Shown piece after piece: positions 42,766 to 52,577 of a stretch of 64,000 nucleotides of DNA. The translations under genes and the position numbers were made by a program. The notes below the pieces were generated by a model, which worked only from the letters and a program-made list of their open reading frames with translations, made no database searches and was not told the DNA's origin. Each line of letters starts with the position of its first letter. Positions within the stretch are counted from its first letter, which is position 1. The DNA comes from JAQWRV01 sp045564915 (GTDB taxonomy: Bacteria > Pseudomonadota > Alphaproteobacteria > Rhodospirillales > Rhodospirillaceae), in the NCBI GenBank assembly GCA_045564915.1, contig JBJLGL010000011.1, forward strand, positions 306,593 to 370,592, read 5' to 3'.

Positions 42766-43629
42766 TTATTGCTGCCATGCTAGTATGGCTTCAGCCACAA
42801 AATCCTCAAATCTGCGCGCAGGGTGGCCTACAGCAGCATCACTGACAGCGACCTCTTCTGGAGTAGCGACGCTACCGGTGGCCTGCATTTTGGCAAAACC
42901 AGCTTTTAGTGCGCGCAAGAGCCAGGGAGGCATATAATCCTTTGACGCATTTTCCCAAGCATCAAGATCATCACCCATATACTTAACCTCCTTCCCTAAA
43001 TGCTCTCCATACAGTGCAGCGATTTCATCGGCCGTCCAGGACCGGGGTCCGTAGAGAGCTATTTCATCACCATCCAGGTCTGATGAATCAAGGGCGTGGA
43101 CGCAAGCATCAGCGATATCGCGTGCATCAATACGGTTTTGTCCTTTGTTACCGATTGGCATGGTGTATAGGCCCGCTCCAGCGATTGCCCCACCCAGCAT
43201 GAGGTCATTCTGGAAAAAGAAATCTGGTCGTAAAATGGTATAGGTCATGCCTGATTTGCGGATAGCCTCTTCGATAGCCACTTTGCTTGCGTAATGGGGT
43301 ACGTTCATCGCTGCATCGGAGAGCTTGACTGAAATAAAGACAACCTTGCTGCAGCCCGCATCCCTCGCGGCCTGGATAGCATTGGTACCGCAGGTGCTCT
43401 CGGTTTCACCGTTGGCGGTAATTAGTAATAATTTATCTACACCTTCAAATGCCGGTCCTAATGAACCTGCATCTTCCAGGTTCCCAACGACGCCCGAGAT
43501 TCCTTCCGTTAGCCCAGCGGCTTTTTCTTTGTCTCGCGTAAGCACACGGACGTCTTTATCTGCCTTTGCGAGTGCTAGAGCCGTAGGTGTCCCGACTCGA
43601 CCAGTTCCGCCAATAATCAATGTTGTCAT
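42766..43629 (-). CDS. NmrA-like NAD(P)-binding protein
   Basis: 287 residues from ATG 43629, which has 'GAGAGGC' upstream; an in-frame start 48 bp earlier is less likely. 'TLIIGGTGRVGTPTALALAKADKDVRVLTRD' is the dinucleotide loop, followed by 'GDEIALYGPRSWTADEIAALYGEHLG', typical of NmrA/HSCARG-type proteins and NAD(P)H:quinone reductase QorB-like members. It probably senses or uses NADPH. It is the upstream member of a two-gene unit with the SDR gene. Confidence 0.82.
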   Translation of the reverse strand: MTTLIIGGTGRVGTPTALALAKADKDVRVLTRDKEKAAGLTEGISGVVGNLEDAGSLGPAFEGVDKLLLITANGETESTCGTNAIQAARDAGCSKVVFISVKLSDAAMNVPHYASKVAIEEAIRKSGMTYTILRPDFFFQNDLMLGGAIAGAGLYTMPIGNKGQNRIDARDIADACVHALDSSDLDGDEIALYGPRSWTADEIAALYGEHLGKEVKYMGDDLDAWENASKDYMPPWLLRALKAGFAKMQATGSVATPEEVAVSDAAVGHPARRFEDFVAEAILAWQQ

Positions 43630-43786
43630 GCGAATTGCCTCTCTTAAATACACTATGGCCTCATTAGTTGAGAGCATGACTGTTTATGTGCCAAAATCAA
43701 TGGCCTATCGTCTGGTAAACATTAATTCTGGACTTTGACCGCATGCGGGAGTCATAAAAGACTAACGTTAAACATTGGATTCCAAC

Positions 43787-44179
43787 ATGACTTCCTCTTG
43801 GGCCCGGTCAGCAACTAGCTGTGTTACTGCGTTCTGTTTAGCGGTTGCCCTCGTCTTAAGCGTTTTTTCGCAATCTCATACTGCACTTGGTCACCCAGCA
43901 CATGCGGGCTTGAATGAGCCTTGTAGTGATCATGTGATGGGGCTCGCAGCAGTGGCGGCCGACGAGAGCTGTCTGACTCTTTGTAAGGCAGCGGAGCTGG
44001 GCTACACGCTTGGCACTGTGTTCCAGCGTTATGTAGAGCCGTCCAATGTAGTTTCAGTTGTGGTCTATGATACACCAATTATTTCAGCCTCAACAAAACA
44101 ACTATCGTTTATGCTGAGGGTTGTGCGAGATTTACCAGGGATCTCGCATCACCTCATAACTCAGCGTTTACAGCTCTGA
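43787..44179 (+). CDS. Small Cys-containing exported protein, copper-cassette associated
   Basis: 130 residues from ATG 43787. A signal peptide or anchor ('VTAFCLAVALVLSVFSQSHTALGHPA') precedes a mature region with several cysteines ('LNEPCSDHVMGLAAVAADESCLTLCKAAELG') and His residues. The size and the C-x6-C-like spacing recall DUF2946-type proteins found next to copper genes, but I cannot confirm the family. It is about 80 bp upstream of the TolC-like gene on the same strand. Confidence 0.55.
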   Translation: MTSSWARSATSCVTAFCLAVALVLSVFSQSHTALGHPAHAGLNEPCSDHVMGLAAVAADESCLTLCKAAELGYTLGTVFQRYVEPSNVVSVVVYDTPIISASTKQLSFMLRVVRDLPGISHHLITQRLQL

Positions 44180-44259
44180 GTTTCTGTGCAGGGTGTGTAT
44201 AACACCACCTCCCTACCGTTGCAGTAGACGGCTCGGAATCTTGTGCGGAGAAGATCAGT

Positions 44260-45657
44260 ATGGACATTCGTTTTTTTCATCATATCAGTTCGATCTTAGG
44301 CATTCTCCTTGGGAGTATGTTGCTGACTGCGTGCGCTGTGCCCAATCCAGAGCTAGCGCTTGAAGAGTTCAATCAGGCAATATCCGGCCGAATTCCAGGC
44401 GCGGTCGTGTGGCGGTCAGATGCGGAGGAGGATATAGCCGTTGATGCCAGGGTAGAGGCGCTGGTGGCTGAACCTCTTACGGTGCAGTCATCGGTTCAGG
44501 TTGCGCTCTTGAACAACCGTAGTTTGCAAGCGCGCTATGCATCACTTGGGATTGCACAGGCTGAAGCTGTGCAGCTGGGTCTATTAGAAAACCCTCTATT
44601 TGAAATAATGGTGCGCCCATCAACGGAACGTGGGTTCAATATTGAGATGGGGCTCATGCAGAACCTGGTCGATTTGTTAATGCGTCCCGCCCGTCGGAAG
44701 TTAGCAGACGCTGAGTACGAAGCAGAAAAACTTGAACTCGCTGCTTATCTTGTAGGGTTCGTAGGAGACGTTCAGGGTGCCTACTACAATTACAAAGGAG
44801 CCCTTAGTGTATTGCAGTTAGTGGAAGACATTACTTCTACAGCCAGCGATGCAGCTGATCTTGCAAAGGCGTTTTATGACGCTGGTAATATGACAGAACT
44901 AGAACTAGCAGCGCAGCAAGCTAAAGCTGGAATGGCAGATATTGATCGTCTCGAAGCGGAGCAGGACGCCAGAGAGAGTCGCCTGGAGCTTTCTGAATTT
45001 CTCGGTATGGGTCACGACGGGGAATGGCGGGTTGAATCCAGCCTATCGTCCATACCAGATGCTCATGTGAGGCTGGCGAATCTCGAAGACAAAGCTCTGC
45101 GCAATCGTTTTGATCTCGCTGCCCATCGCGCAGAAATTCGCGCCGCTATAGTTGAACTGGGGTTAGAGGAAGATTTTGGGTTGCTGGAAGGAACTGAATT
45201 TTCAGTCAGCGCTGAAAAGGAACCGGAAGGAGACTGGCTTATTGGGCCAGCATTGACGGTTCCCCTGCCTCTGTTCGATCAAGGTCAGGCGAGGGTGACG
45301 GCTGCGTCTATGGCATTACGCCGCGCCCAGGATGAATTGCTAGCAGAACAGGCCCATATCAGGCTTGAGGTTAAGAAGGCTATAGACGCTCTGGAATTAT
45401 CTCGCCGTCGAGCGGAACATCTGCGGCAGATAGTGCTACCGCTTAAGGAGCGTATCGTTCGACTTACATTGCTTGATTACAACTTTATGCTGGAGAGTCC
45501 CTTTCATCTACTTGAGGCACAACAGCATCAGAATGAGACGGCTTTAGATTATGTCGAGGCATTGACCGATTACTGGATAGCACGTTCTGCCCTACAAGCT
45601 GCCACTGGCGGCGGCGCCCTACCTACAGAAACAATTTTACCAGGAGACGCGTCATGA
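44260..45657 (+). CDS. TolC-family outer-membrane efflux lipoprotein
   Basis: A 465-residue protein with a lipoprotein signal ('GSMLLTACAVPNP', lipobox L-T-A-C) and the long helical hairpins of TolC/CusC proteins. The sequence has two structural repeats: 'SSVQVALLNNRSLQARYASLGIAQAEAVQLGLLENPLF' and 'FDLAAHRAEIRAAIVELGLEEDFG', each starting the family motif 'AL--N--L-A'. It would form an outer-membrane channel. It overlaps the multicopper oxidase start by 4 bp, so the two are translationally coupled. Copper export is inferred from neighbours. Confidence 0.85.
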   Translation: MDIRFFHHISSILGILLGSMLLTACAVPNPELALEEFNQAISGRIPGAVVWRSDAEEDIAVDARVEALVAEPLTVQSSVQVALLNNRSLQARYASLGIAQAEAVQLGLLENPLFEIMVRPSTERGFNIEMGLMQNLVDLLMRPARRKLADAEYEAEKLELAAYLVGFVGDVQGAYYNYKGALSVLQLVEDITSTASDAADLAKAFYDAGNMTELELAAQQAKAGMADIDRLEAEQDARESRLELSEFLGMGHDGEWRVESSLSSIPDAHVRLANLEDKALRNRFDLAAHRAEIRAAIVELGLEEDFGLLEGTEFSVSAEKEPEGDWLIGPALTVPLPLFDQGQARVTAASMALRRAQDELLAEQAHIRLEVKKAIDALELSRRRAEHLRQIVLPLKERIVRLTLLDYNFMLESPFHLLEAQQHQNETALDYVEALTDYWIARSALQAATGGGALPTETILPGDAS

Positions 45658-46904
45658 ACCACGCCCGTCGTTCCTTGCTATCGTCTATTTTTGCTGGCAG
45701 CGGAGCTGCCATGTTAGGCCAAGCGCGAGCAGGGGGGATTTCTGAACCCGTGCTAGAGCAGCCGAGTGCCCCCCTCGGCTACTCTCCGGTTAAAACTCTT
45801 AACGGCGTTACACTGCCCTATGAAATGAAAGATGGTGTCAAAGAGTTCCACCTAACTGCCGAGGAAATAGAACATGAGTTTGGACCTGGGACCAGGGCCA
45901 AGTGCTGGGGGTATAACGGTCGGACACCTGGACCAACTATCGAAGCGATTGAAGGAGATCGCGTACGTATTCTTGTTACTAATAATCTTCCCGAACACAC
46001 AACGATTCATTGGCACGGTATTCTCCTGCCAAGCGGAATGGATGGAGTTGGGGGCCTGAGTCAACCGCATATAAAGCCCGGTGAAACCTTCGCCTATGAA
46101 TTTGAGCTTAACCAGAACGGCACCTACATGTACCATCCGCATGCGGATGAGATGGTACAACTTGCTGTCGGCATGATGGGAATGTTCATAGTACACCCAA
46201 GGAATGGTGAACCTAAAGCTATTGATCGCGACTATGCCATCATACTGCACAACTGGGCCATTCATCCAGGGACCTACCGCCCTGATCCCAACGTCATGAC
46301 CGAGTTTGATCTCTGGACTATCAACAGCAAGGTGTTTCCTGCGATTGAGTATCCCATTGCCCAAAGGGGTGAACGGGTGCGTATACGCATAGGCAATTTA
46401 TCTATGTGGAATCATCCCATGCATTTGCATGGGCACACCTATCAGGTCACTGGGTCAGACGGCGGTCGCTGGCCTCAATCCCAATGGCGCTCTGAAACCA
46501 CGGAAATTGTGGGCGTTGGCCAGACTAGGGACATTGAGTTTGAAGCAATTCCTGGGGACTGGGCTTTCCATTGCCACTTCTCGCACCACACTATGAACGC
46601 GATGGGTCATGATGTGCCCAATGCTCTAGGTGTGGACCAGCACCAAGTCGCTATGAATATTATGTCTAAGATTCCTGGGTTTATGGCAATGGGTAAGAAC
46701 GGTATGGCTGAACACCAGGACCATTCCATGTACATGATGGGTCCGGAAAACACGATGCCGATGATGATGGGCAAAGGCCCCTTCGGCAATCTCGAGATGG
46801 GGGGCATGTTCACCGTCGTGAAAATCAGGGAAATATTAGATGGGGAAGGCGATCCGGGCTGGTACGAAAATCCACCAGGAACAGTGGCATATAAGGTTTC
46901 ATAA
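45654..46904 (+). CDS. Two-domain multicopper oxidase, Tat-exported
   Basis: A 416-residue oxidase with a Tat-like signal ('HARRSLLSSIFAGSGAAM'). Domain 1 has 'TTIHWHGILLP' and 'GTYMYHPHADEM'; the last domain has 'HPMHLHGHTYQV' and 'HCHFSHHTMNAM' (H-C-H-x3-H-x4-M), so all four copper-binding motifs for type 1, 2 and 3 sites are present. The usual middle cupredoxin domain is missing, which makes it a two-domain type. The C-terminal part is rich in Met ('MGPENTMPMMMGKGPFG'), common in copper-handling proteins. It probably oxidises Cu(I) in the periplasm. Confidence 0.88.
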   Translation: MNHARRSLLSSIFAGSGAAMLGQARAGGISEPVLEQPSAPLGYSPVKTLNGVTLPYEMKDGVKEFHLTAEEIEHEFGPGTRAKCWGYNGRTPGPTIEAIEGDRVRILVTNNLPEHTTIHWHGILLPSGMDGVGGLSQPHIKPGETFAYEFELNQNGTYMYHPHADEMVQLAVGMMGMFIVHPRNGEPKAIDRDYAIILHNWAIHPGTYRPDPNVMTEFDLWTINSKVFPAIEYPIAQRGERVRIRIGNLSMWNHPMHLHGHTYQVTGSDGGRWPQSQWRSETTEIVGVGQTRDIEFEAIPGDWAFHCHFSHHTMNAMGHDVPNALGVDQHQVAMNIMSKIPGFMAMGKNGMAEHQDHSMYMMGPENTMPMMMGKGPFGNLEMGGMFTVVKIREILDGEGDPGWYENPPGTVAYKVS

Positions 46905-47097
46905 CTCATGTTCTTGAGTTAATGGTTTTGGCATGGCAATACAAAACCTCGATTTGTTAGGCAACTATTCCTGGCTGTATGGTGGTTAGAGGAAGTCATA
47001 ATGCTTAATACTGCGCTAATCTTAGAAACTATCGCAGACATTTAATTTTGCAATGCAGGTCTATTTAAGATCTGCGGAGATCTCTTGGGGAATAATC

Positions 47098-48729
47098 ATG
47101 ACACGTTTATTTGCATTTCTTGTTGCAGCGCTTGGTTTGACTGTCGGTCTTACAGCACCCGCCTGGTCCCATGCCGTGCTGCTCGGCTCAAACCCAATGG
47201 CTGATACTAGCCTGGATGTTTCTCCCAAGGAGATAGTCTTTAAATTCAACGAGAATGTTGGGCCTATTTTTGTAAAGATTCTCGACCGTAGTGGTGCTGA
47301 GGTCGGTGATCTGGGTGAATGGAGGGTTGACGGCAACGACGTCATAACACCAGTAAATGGGCAATTACCTAATGGAACCTACATCGCTACCTATAGGGTT
47401 ATCTCCGCTGACACGCATCCTGTAGGAGGTAGTGTTGTTTTTGCGGTTGGTGAGGCTGTGGGTGCAATGGATGATGTTAGCGTTGCTGGGGATCAAACCA
47501 GTGGCTGGGCGATCCCAGTTGCAATCAATCGTTTTCTTCAATACGGCACCATGATGCTAGCAGCAGGTGCCGCACTTTTTGCCGTCGGCATGTCTATTCC
47601 TGGTGCTATTGAGCAAGCACTGTTTAAGATGGGTCGCCGGGCTGCCATGTTTGCTGTAGCCACCTATATCCTGGCACTTGGGTTTGGCGGTGCAGAAATG
47701 GTTCTGGGCGGACCATCGGCTTTTTTCTCCCTTAATGCCTGGGCACAAGGTCTTGCATCAACGCTAGGACCAAGTGCCCTCATTGGCATACCCGGTCTAT
47801 TGATTCTCATTTATGCCTTTGGCAAGGACCCTGAAGGTAAATCAGCACCTGTTCTGCTGCTAGGTAGTGCTGTTTCTATCGCAAGTTTTCTCGTGACGGG
47901 TCATGCAGCGACGGCTCCACCGGCGTGGATAATGGCTCCAATTGTGGCAGTACACCTCTTCTGCGCTGCATTCTGGCTGGCAGCCCTTTATCCACTTGCT
48001 AAGACAGCGAACGAGGTTGAAGTTGCTCGGGCAGGTGCAGTTATGACACAATTCTCCCAGCGTGCTGTGTGGACGGTTGGTGCGCTATTTATCTCAGGAG
48101 CCGTGATAACCTGGACCCAGGTCGAATCGCCTATAAACATGGGATCAACTGATTACGGCCGCCGACTTACTGCTAAGATAGCAATTTTTGTTTTACTGCT
48201 AATCCTAGCAGCAATTAACAAGATGGTGCTTACTCCGGCACTTGAAAAAGGTGATAGTTCGGCTAGCGGCAAGCTGCGCATGTCCATCAAGTTTGAATAT
48301 GCGGCAATGGTCCTTATCATAGCGGCTGCTGTTTCATTAACACTTGTTACACCACCGCGTGCGACGATGGAGATCGGTGATAGTAGAGGTATGGCCATGG
48401 GGGCTGGTTTTCAAACCACCGTCACCAAGGGCAAATACACTGCTGATTTCAGCATTGATCCTGGCTCTACCACGTCTTCGAATATGGTGATGGTTACGTT
48501 TAGGGATGATGCTGGCAATCTGATAGATATGGTTGACGTAAATATTGTGTGGGCATTGCCATCAGCAGGTCTCGAGGGCATCGAAGGGCGTGGCGAAATG
48601 GTTTCGCCAGGAATGTTCCATTTCATGTTTGATCAACTGATTATTCCTGGTGAGTGGCAAGTACGGATTGATGCATTTGTTGATGATTTTGATAAGCAGA
48701 TGTTCCGCACTGCTGTTCCGGTAAAATAG
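47098..48729 (+). CDS. CopC-CopD fusion copper protein
   Basis: 543 residues from ATG 47098, with 'TTGGGGA' upstream; an earlier start is less likely. After a signal peptide the mature N-terminus should begin at the His of 'WSHAVLLGSNP', a copper ligand in CopC, and the second CopC site is 'SADTHPVGGSVVFAVG'. The C-terminal part has about eight membrane segments of the CopD type ('FLQYGTMMLAAGAALFAVG', 'VTGHAATAPPAWIMAPIVAVHLFCAAFWLAALYP'), ending in a periplasmic beta domain. It would bind periplasmic copper and move it across the inner membrane. Confidence 0.88.
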   Translation: MTRLFAFLVAALGLTVGLTAPAWSHAVLLGSNPMADTSLDVSPKEIVFKFNENVGPIFVKILDRSGAEVGDLGEWRVDGNDVITPVNGQLPNGTYIATYRVISADTHPVGGSVVFAVGEAVGAMDDVSVAGDQTSGWAIPVAINRFLQYGTMMLAAGAALFAVGMSIPGAIEQALFKMGRRAAMFAVATYILALGFGGAEMVLGGPSAFFSLNAWAQGLASTLGPSALIGIPGLLILIYAFGKDPEGKSAPVLLLGSAVSIASFLVTGHAATAPPAWIMAPIVAVHLFCAAFWLAALYPLAKTANEVEVARAGAVMTQFSQRAVWTVGALFISGAVITWTQVESPINMGSTDYGRRLTAKIAIFVLLLILAAINKMVLTPALEKGDSSASGKLRMSIKFEYAAMVLIIAAAVSLTLVTPPRATMEIGDSRGMAMGAGFQTTVTKGKYTADFSIDPGSTTSSNMVMVTFRDDAGNLIDMVDVNIVWALPSAGLEGIEGRGEMVSPGMFHFMFDQLIIPGEWQVRIDAFVDDFDKQMFRTAVPVK

Positions 48730-48756
48730 AGCGCCTCAAATAATGTGGAGTTTAAT

Positions 48757-50172
48757 ATGATTCTCACGGTTGCCCGTAAGGAATTTAGAGAAATCTTACG
48801 GGATGGGCGGATTCAATGGTCAGCAATCATTCTTGCTATCATGTTAATTGCAGCTTTGGGCACCGCTGGTCAACGTTATGCAGATATTTCCGATGAACGA
48901 GCATCCGCCCAAGAAGTTGTTAATATGCAGTTTGCAGCACAAGGGGATAAGAATCCTCATGCTGCAGCGCATTACGGCCTATATGCTTTCAAACCTGTCA
49001 CGCCTCTTTCATTCTTTGATACTGGTGTTGCCAGTTACACAGGCGTATCTGTTTGGCTTGAAGCCCATAAGCAAAATGATGCGGAGGGAGAGCCAGCTCG
49101 TGATGCAACAGCCATTGCTCGCTTCGGTGAGCTCACCGCCGCTTTTACATTGCAGATGCTACTCCCTTTATTAGTAATACTACTTGCTTTTCCCGCATTT
49201 GCTGGGGAACGAGAGGCAGGAACTCTTCGGCAGGTTTTGAGTATGCAGGTGTCTCCGGCCCAACTACTTTTTGGCAAAGCCATTGGTGCAGCAGCAGCTC
49301 TCAGCGTGTTTATTGGGCCTATATTAGCACTCGGCTTTATCGGTTTGATTTTTTCCCCTGATGGTTTGGCTTATGTCGGGCACGGGATTGTTTTGATCTT
49401 CATTTACATAATTTATGCGTGGATATTTCTGTTCCTGACCCTTGCTGTGTCAGCTAACTTGCGATCAGCCCAGGCTACCTTAGTGGCTATGGTTGGTTTC
49501 TGGGCTGTTTCAAGTTTTGTTCTGCCAAGGGCAGCGTCTGATGCCTCTCGTTTGTTGTACCCAACACCGACTGCAGTATCATTTCAGACTGGTATTGAAG
49601 AGGCTTTAGCCTCAGGTTTGGATGGAGTCAGCCCTGATACAAAGGTGCAGCAGCGCCAGGAGCAAATTTTATCTCTCTATAAAGTTGAAACAGTCGAGGC
49701 ATTGCCAATCAACTTCCAGGGCATGATATTTGATCTTCAGGAGAAGCTGGGCAACGAGGTTTTCGATAAGTTTTACGGCGACCTCCGAGCAATATTCAAT
49801 AAGCAGACTAACCTTTATAAAATGTTCAGCGTTGGCTCACCACGAATGGCAGTGCAGTTAGCATCTATGGAATTGTCTGGGACATCGCTGAATCAGCACA
49901 TTGAGTTTACCCGACAAGCTGAAGCCTATAGGCGGGAGCTGATTGCCGATATGAATAAGGATATCACCAATAATTCACTGGCTGGGCAAACAGACTATCG
50001 TGCAGGCCCTGAATTATGGGCATCAATAGACCCCTTTGTCTACAAACCTGAGTCCCTAGGCGCCTTGGTAGCAAGCCTAGGCCCAAGCTTCATGGTCATG
50101 TTCTTGTGGCTCGGCTTATCCATAATCGCGGGTGTGCTTGCCGCCCGTAAAGTCAAAGTTACATTGGGTTAG
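48757..50172 (+). CDS. ABC-2 type permease, NosY/DUF3526-like, subunit 1
   Basis: 471 residues from ATG 48757 ('GGAG' 7 bp upstream). 'MILTVARKEFREILRDGRIQWSAIILAIML' is the cytoplasmic N-terminus plus TM1, then a large periplasmic loop, then 'LQMLLPLLVILLAFPAFAGEREAGTLRQVLSMQVSPAQLLFGKA', the conserved membrane-entry region of ABC-2 permeases, followed by further TM segments and a second large soluble loop. This architecture belongs to permeases annotated as involved in multicopper-enzyme maturation (COG1277/NosY). It is 27 bp after the CopC-CopD gene. No ATPase gene is adjacent. Confidence 0.8.
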   Translation: MILTVARKEFREILRDGRIQWSAIILAIMLIAALGTAGQRYADISDERASAQEVVNMQFAAQGDKNPHAAAHYGLYAFKPVTPLSFFDTGVASYTGVSVWLEAHKQNDAEGEPARDATAIARFGELTAAFTLQMLLPLLVILLAFPAFAGEREAGTLRQVLSMQVSPAQLLFGKAIGAAAALSVFIGPILALGFIGLIFSPDGLAYVGHGIVLIFIYIIYAWIFLFLTLAVSANLRSAQATLVAMVGFWAVSSFVLPRAASDASRLLYPTPTAVSFQTGIEEALASGLDGVSPDTKVQQRQEQILSLYKVETVEALPINFQGMIFDLQEKLGNEVFDKFYGDLRAIFNKQTNLYKMFSVGSPRMAVQLASMELSGTSLNQHIEFTRQAEAYRRELIADMNKDITNNSLAGQTDYRAGPELWASIDPFVYKPESLGALVASLGPSFMVMFLWLGLSIIAGVLAARKVKVTLG

Positions 50173-50183
50173 GAGAGACTCTA

Positions 50184-51614
50184 ATGAAAGGGTTTGGGTC
50201 TGTCTTTTTCCAGGAATGGTTGATTCTCAAACACAATACTACATGGTGGGCTGTTCTCGGATTGCTGCTCTTGTTGACTATGCTGGCTGGGCTAAATGGC
50301 GCCGCGCGGATAAATCAAATGGTAGAGACGGCAGAGGGGCTTAATAGCGGCGAGATGCAAACCCAGAGGGCATTGCAGAATACCGTAGCTAGATGGGAAG
50401 AGAATTCAGAGGGTGACCCGCCTTCGGTCTCCAGCCCCGGGGCACTTGGGTTGTCAGTATTAAGTCATTACACTGTATTGCCTCCTTCACCATTAGCTGC
50501 TTTGTCTATTGGCCAAACTGATGTTCAGCCTACCTATTACAAGATAACAGCCCATCCCGCGCTAACATTTGTGAATGAAGCGGAGATCCAAAACCCGCTA
50601 AATGTGCTTGCCGGCAGTTTTGACGTCGCCTTCGTCATTGTTTTTCTTCTGCCAATTTTCATTGTAGCGCTGACTTTTGACCTTATGTCTAAAGAAAAAG
50701 AGCGAGGGGTCTTGGGTCTTGTCTTGGCTCATGGAGTCTCAAAAACGGCATTCATAATTGCTAAGGGTACCGCTCGTGCGTTGCTTATCTTTACCCTGCT
50801 TTTGATTGTTGGTTTGGCAGCGGTCTTCCTAACCGAGGTAGACCTGAGCAATGGCTCTATGTGGTACCGTTTCTTTCTGTGGTTCTTAGTAGTTTCTCTG
50901 TACGCATTTTTTTGGTTTGCTTTGGCCTTATTTGTTAACTCGTTGAATAAGCCATCTGTTACAAACGGAGTTATTCTAGCTAATATATGGTTGGTTTTCG
51001 TCGTTGTCGTGCCGGCCCTAGTCAATGTAATCGCGACTACTTTGTTCCCTGCCCCATCTCGTGTTGAGCTGACTACAGAGATGCGCGAAGCTACTGAAAT
51101 AGCAGATCAGGAATCAGCTGAATCCCGAGAGGCTTTCTTTTTTGATCATCCTGAGATGGTGGGGAGCGACGCTAATGCAGATCAGTTTTTCTTACAGGTC
51201 CTAGCAACTGATTCTGCCGTAGAACGAGCTATTGAGCCATTGATGGAAGAGTTTGATAATCAAGCTAAGAACCGCCAAAAAGTTGTTAAGTTGTTACAGT
51301 ATGTATCACCCTCAATTGTTGCGCAGAATGCGTTGAACGCAATTTCTGGAACTGGTACCGAGCGATTTAGCGATTTCAATGCGCAGGTACTCTCTTTCCA
51401 TGAAAACTGGCGTATGTTTTTTACTAGTCGCATTGTCAAGGGTGATCGGATGACAGCCAGTGAGTTCGATCAAATTCCTATTTTTCAATATAAAACTTGG
51501 GACATTCCAAATGTCCTCATAGCGACCGGTGGCCCCATAACAGGGTTGCTGGTGTTTGTTCTGGTTCTGAGTATTTGGTCGGCGCGACGCTACGCCCATT
51601 ATCCAGTAGTCTAA
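50184..51614 (+). CDS. ABC-2 type permease, NosY/DUF3526-like, subunit 2
   Basis: A 476-residue paralogue of the preceding gene, 11 bp downstream, with 'AGGAGAG' upstream of the ATG. 'MKGFGSVFFQEWLILKHNTTWWAVLGLLLLLTMLAGL' gives TM1; 'VALTFDLMSKEKERGVLGLVLAHGVSKTAFIIAKGTARALLIFTLLLIVGLA' is the ABC-2 permease core. The final TM is 'ITGLLVFVLVLSIWSARR'. It probably dimerises with subunit 1. An ATP-binding subunit must come from elsewhere if this is a functional transporter. Confidence 0.8.
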   Translation: MKGFGSVFFQEWLILKHNTTWWAVLGLLLLLTMLAGLNGAARINQMVETAEGLNSGEMQTQRALQNTVARWEENSEGDPPSVSSPGALGLSVLSHYTVLPPSPLAALSIGQTDVQPTYYKITAHPALTFVNEAEIQNPLNVLAGSFDVAFVIVFLLPIFIVALTFDLMSKEKERGVLGLVLAHGVSKTAFIIAKGTARALLIFTLLLIVGLAAVFLTEVDLSNGSMWYRFFLWFLVVSLYAFFWFALALFVNSLNKPSVTNGVILANIWLVFVVVVPALVNVIATTLFPAPSRVELTTEMREATEIADQESAESREAFFFDHPEMVGSDANADQFFLQVLATDSAVERAIEPLMEEFDNQAKNRQKVVKLLQYVSPSIVAQNALNAISGTGTERFSDFNAQVLSFHENWRMFFTSRIVKGDRMTASEFDQIPIFQYKTWDIPNVLIATGGPITGLLVFVLVLSIWSARRYAHYPVV

Positions 51615-51662
51615 GTTAATGAGTGATTTGAATTGGTGGGCGACTAGAGATTGAATTACGAA

Positions 51663-52391
51663 TTATTGAATATCTGTCCCAGGAGCGTTAGTTTTAATAA
51701 CTTTGGGCGATCCCGTCTTTGGATTTGTCTCCTCATCCTCTGTCATATCAACGATACGCTGTCGCAAGTCCTCGATCTCTGACATTAGGCCATCAATAGC
51801 CTTAGCGATTGGATCAGGTAATTCTTTGCGGGTAACGCCATATGGTGCAAATGCATCTTCATTTTTCTTGTAAAAAGATGTAACTACCTTTGCCGGATTT
51901 CCAATGACTGTAGCTCCCTCTAATACATCGCTGGTAACAACTGCGTTAGCACCGACGCGGGCACAATAGTGTATAGTGATTGGGCCAAGCACTTGGGCTC
52001 CGGCACCAATGACAACGTGGTCTCTTATGGTCGGGTGGCGTTTGCCTCCAATCCCGTCGTGGGGTGATAGCCCACCTAAAGTTACTCCATGATAGAGAGT
52101 CACATCATCGCCGATCTCAGCAGTTTCACCTATTACGACACCCATACCGTGATCAATGAATAGCCTCTGGCCTATACGCGCACCGGGGTGGATTTCGATC
52201 CCGCTAAAAAGGCGTCCTATTTCAGATATCAGCCTCGCTAGTAGATGCCACTTATGACGCCATAAAAAATTTGCAACCCGATGGAAACAAACGGCTCGGA
52301 CTCCAGGGTAAAGCAAAGCTATCTCCACCAGAGACTGTGCCGCTGGGTCTCGCTGCTTGATAGACTTCAGGACTTCGATCAGTTTTGGCAT
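51663..52391 (-). CDS. cysE: Serine O-acetyltransferase
   Basis: A 242-residue cytoplasmic enzyme. The N-terminal helical region leads to a left-handed beta-helix with hexapeptide repeats: 'IHPGARIGQRLFIDHGMGVVIGETAEIGDDVTLYHGVTLGG' (catalytic Asp and His of 'DHGMGVVIGET'), 'KRHPTIRDHVVIGAGAQVLGPI', and 'GATVIGNPAKVV'. It makes O-acetylserine, the precursor of cysteine. Length is that of the bacterial short form. It is divergent from an Lrp-type regulator gene. Confidence 0.92.
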   Translation of the reverse strand: MPKLIEVLKSIKQRDPAAQSLVEIALLYPGVRAVCFHRVANFLWRHKWHLLARLISEIGRLFSGIEIHPGARIGQRLFIDHGMGVVIGETAEIGDDVTLYHGVTLGGLSPHDGIGGKRHPTIRDHVVIGAGAQVLGPITIHYCARVGANAVVTSDVLEGATVIGNPAKVVTSFYKKNEDAFAPYGVTRKELPDPIAKAIDGLMSEIEDLRQRIVDMTEDEETNPKTGSPKVIKTNAPGTDIQ

Positions 52392-52577
52392 ATCAAAGCC
52401 TTAGAAGGAGGGGGTGCTGAGCTTGATGACATTTGCGTACTGCAATAACTTCTGTGCCTATATACCGAGGCTAAACGGAATTATATAGAATAATATACTA
52501 TATACTGAAAAAAATTGTTGATTTGGGGAATATTTTTCTCCTATGAAGACTATCATCGGCATCATGGGAGCCAAGCT

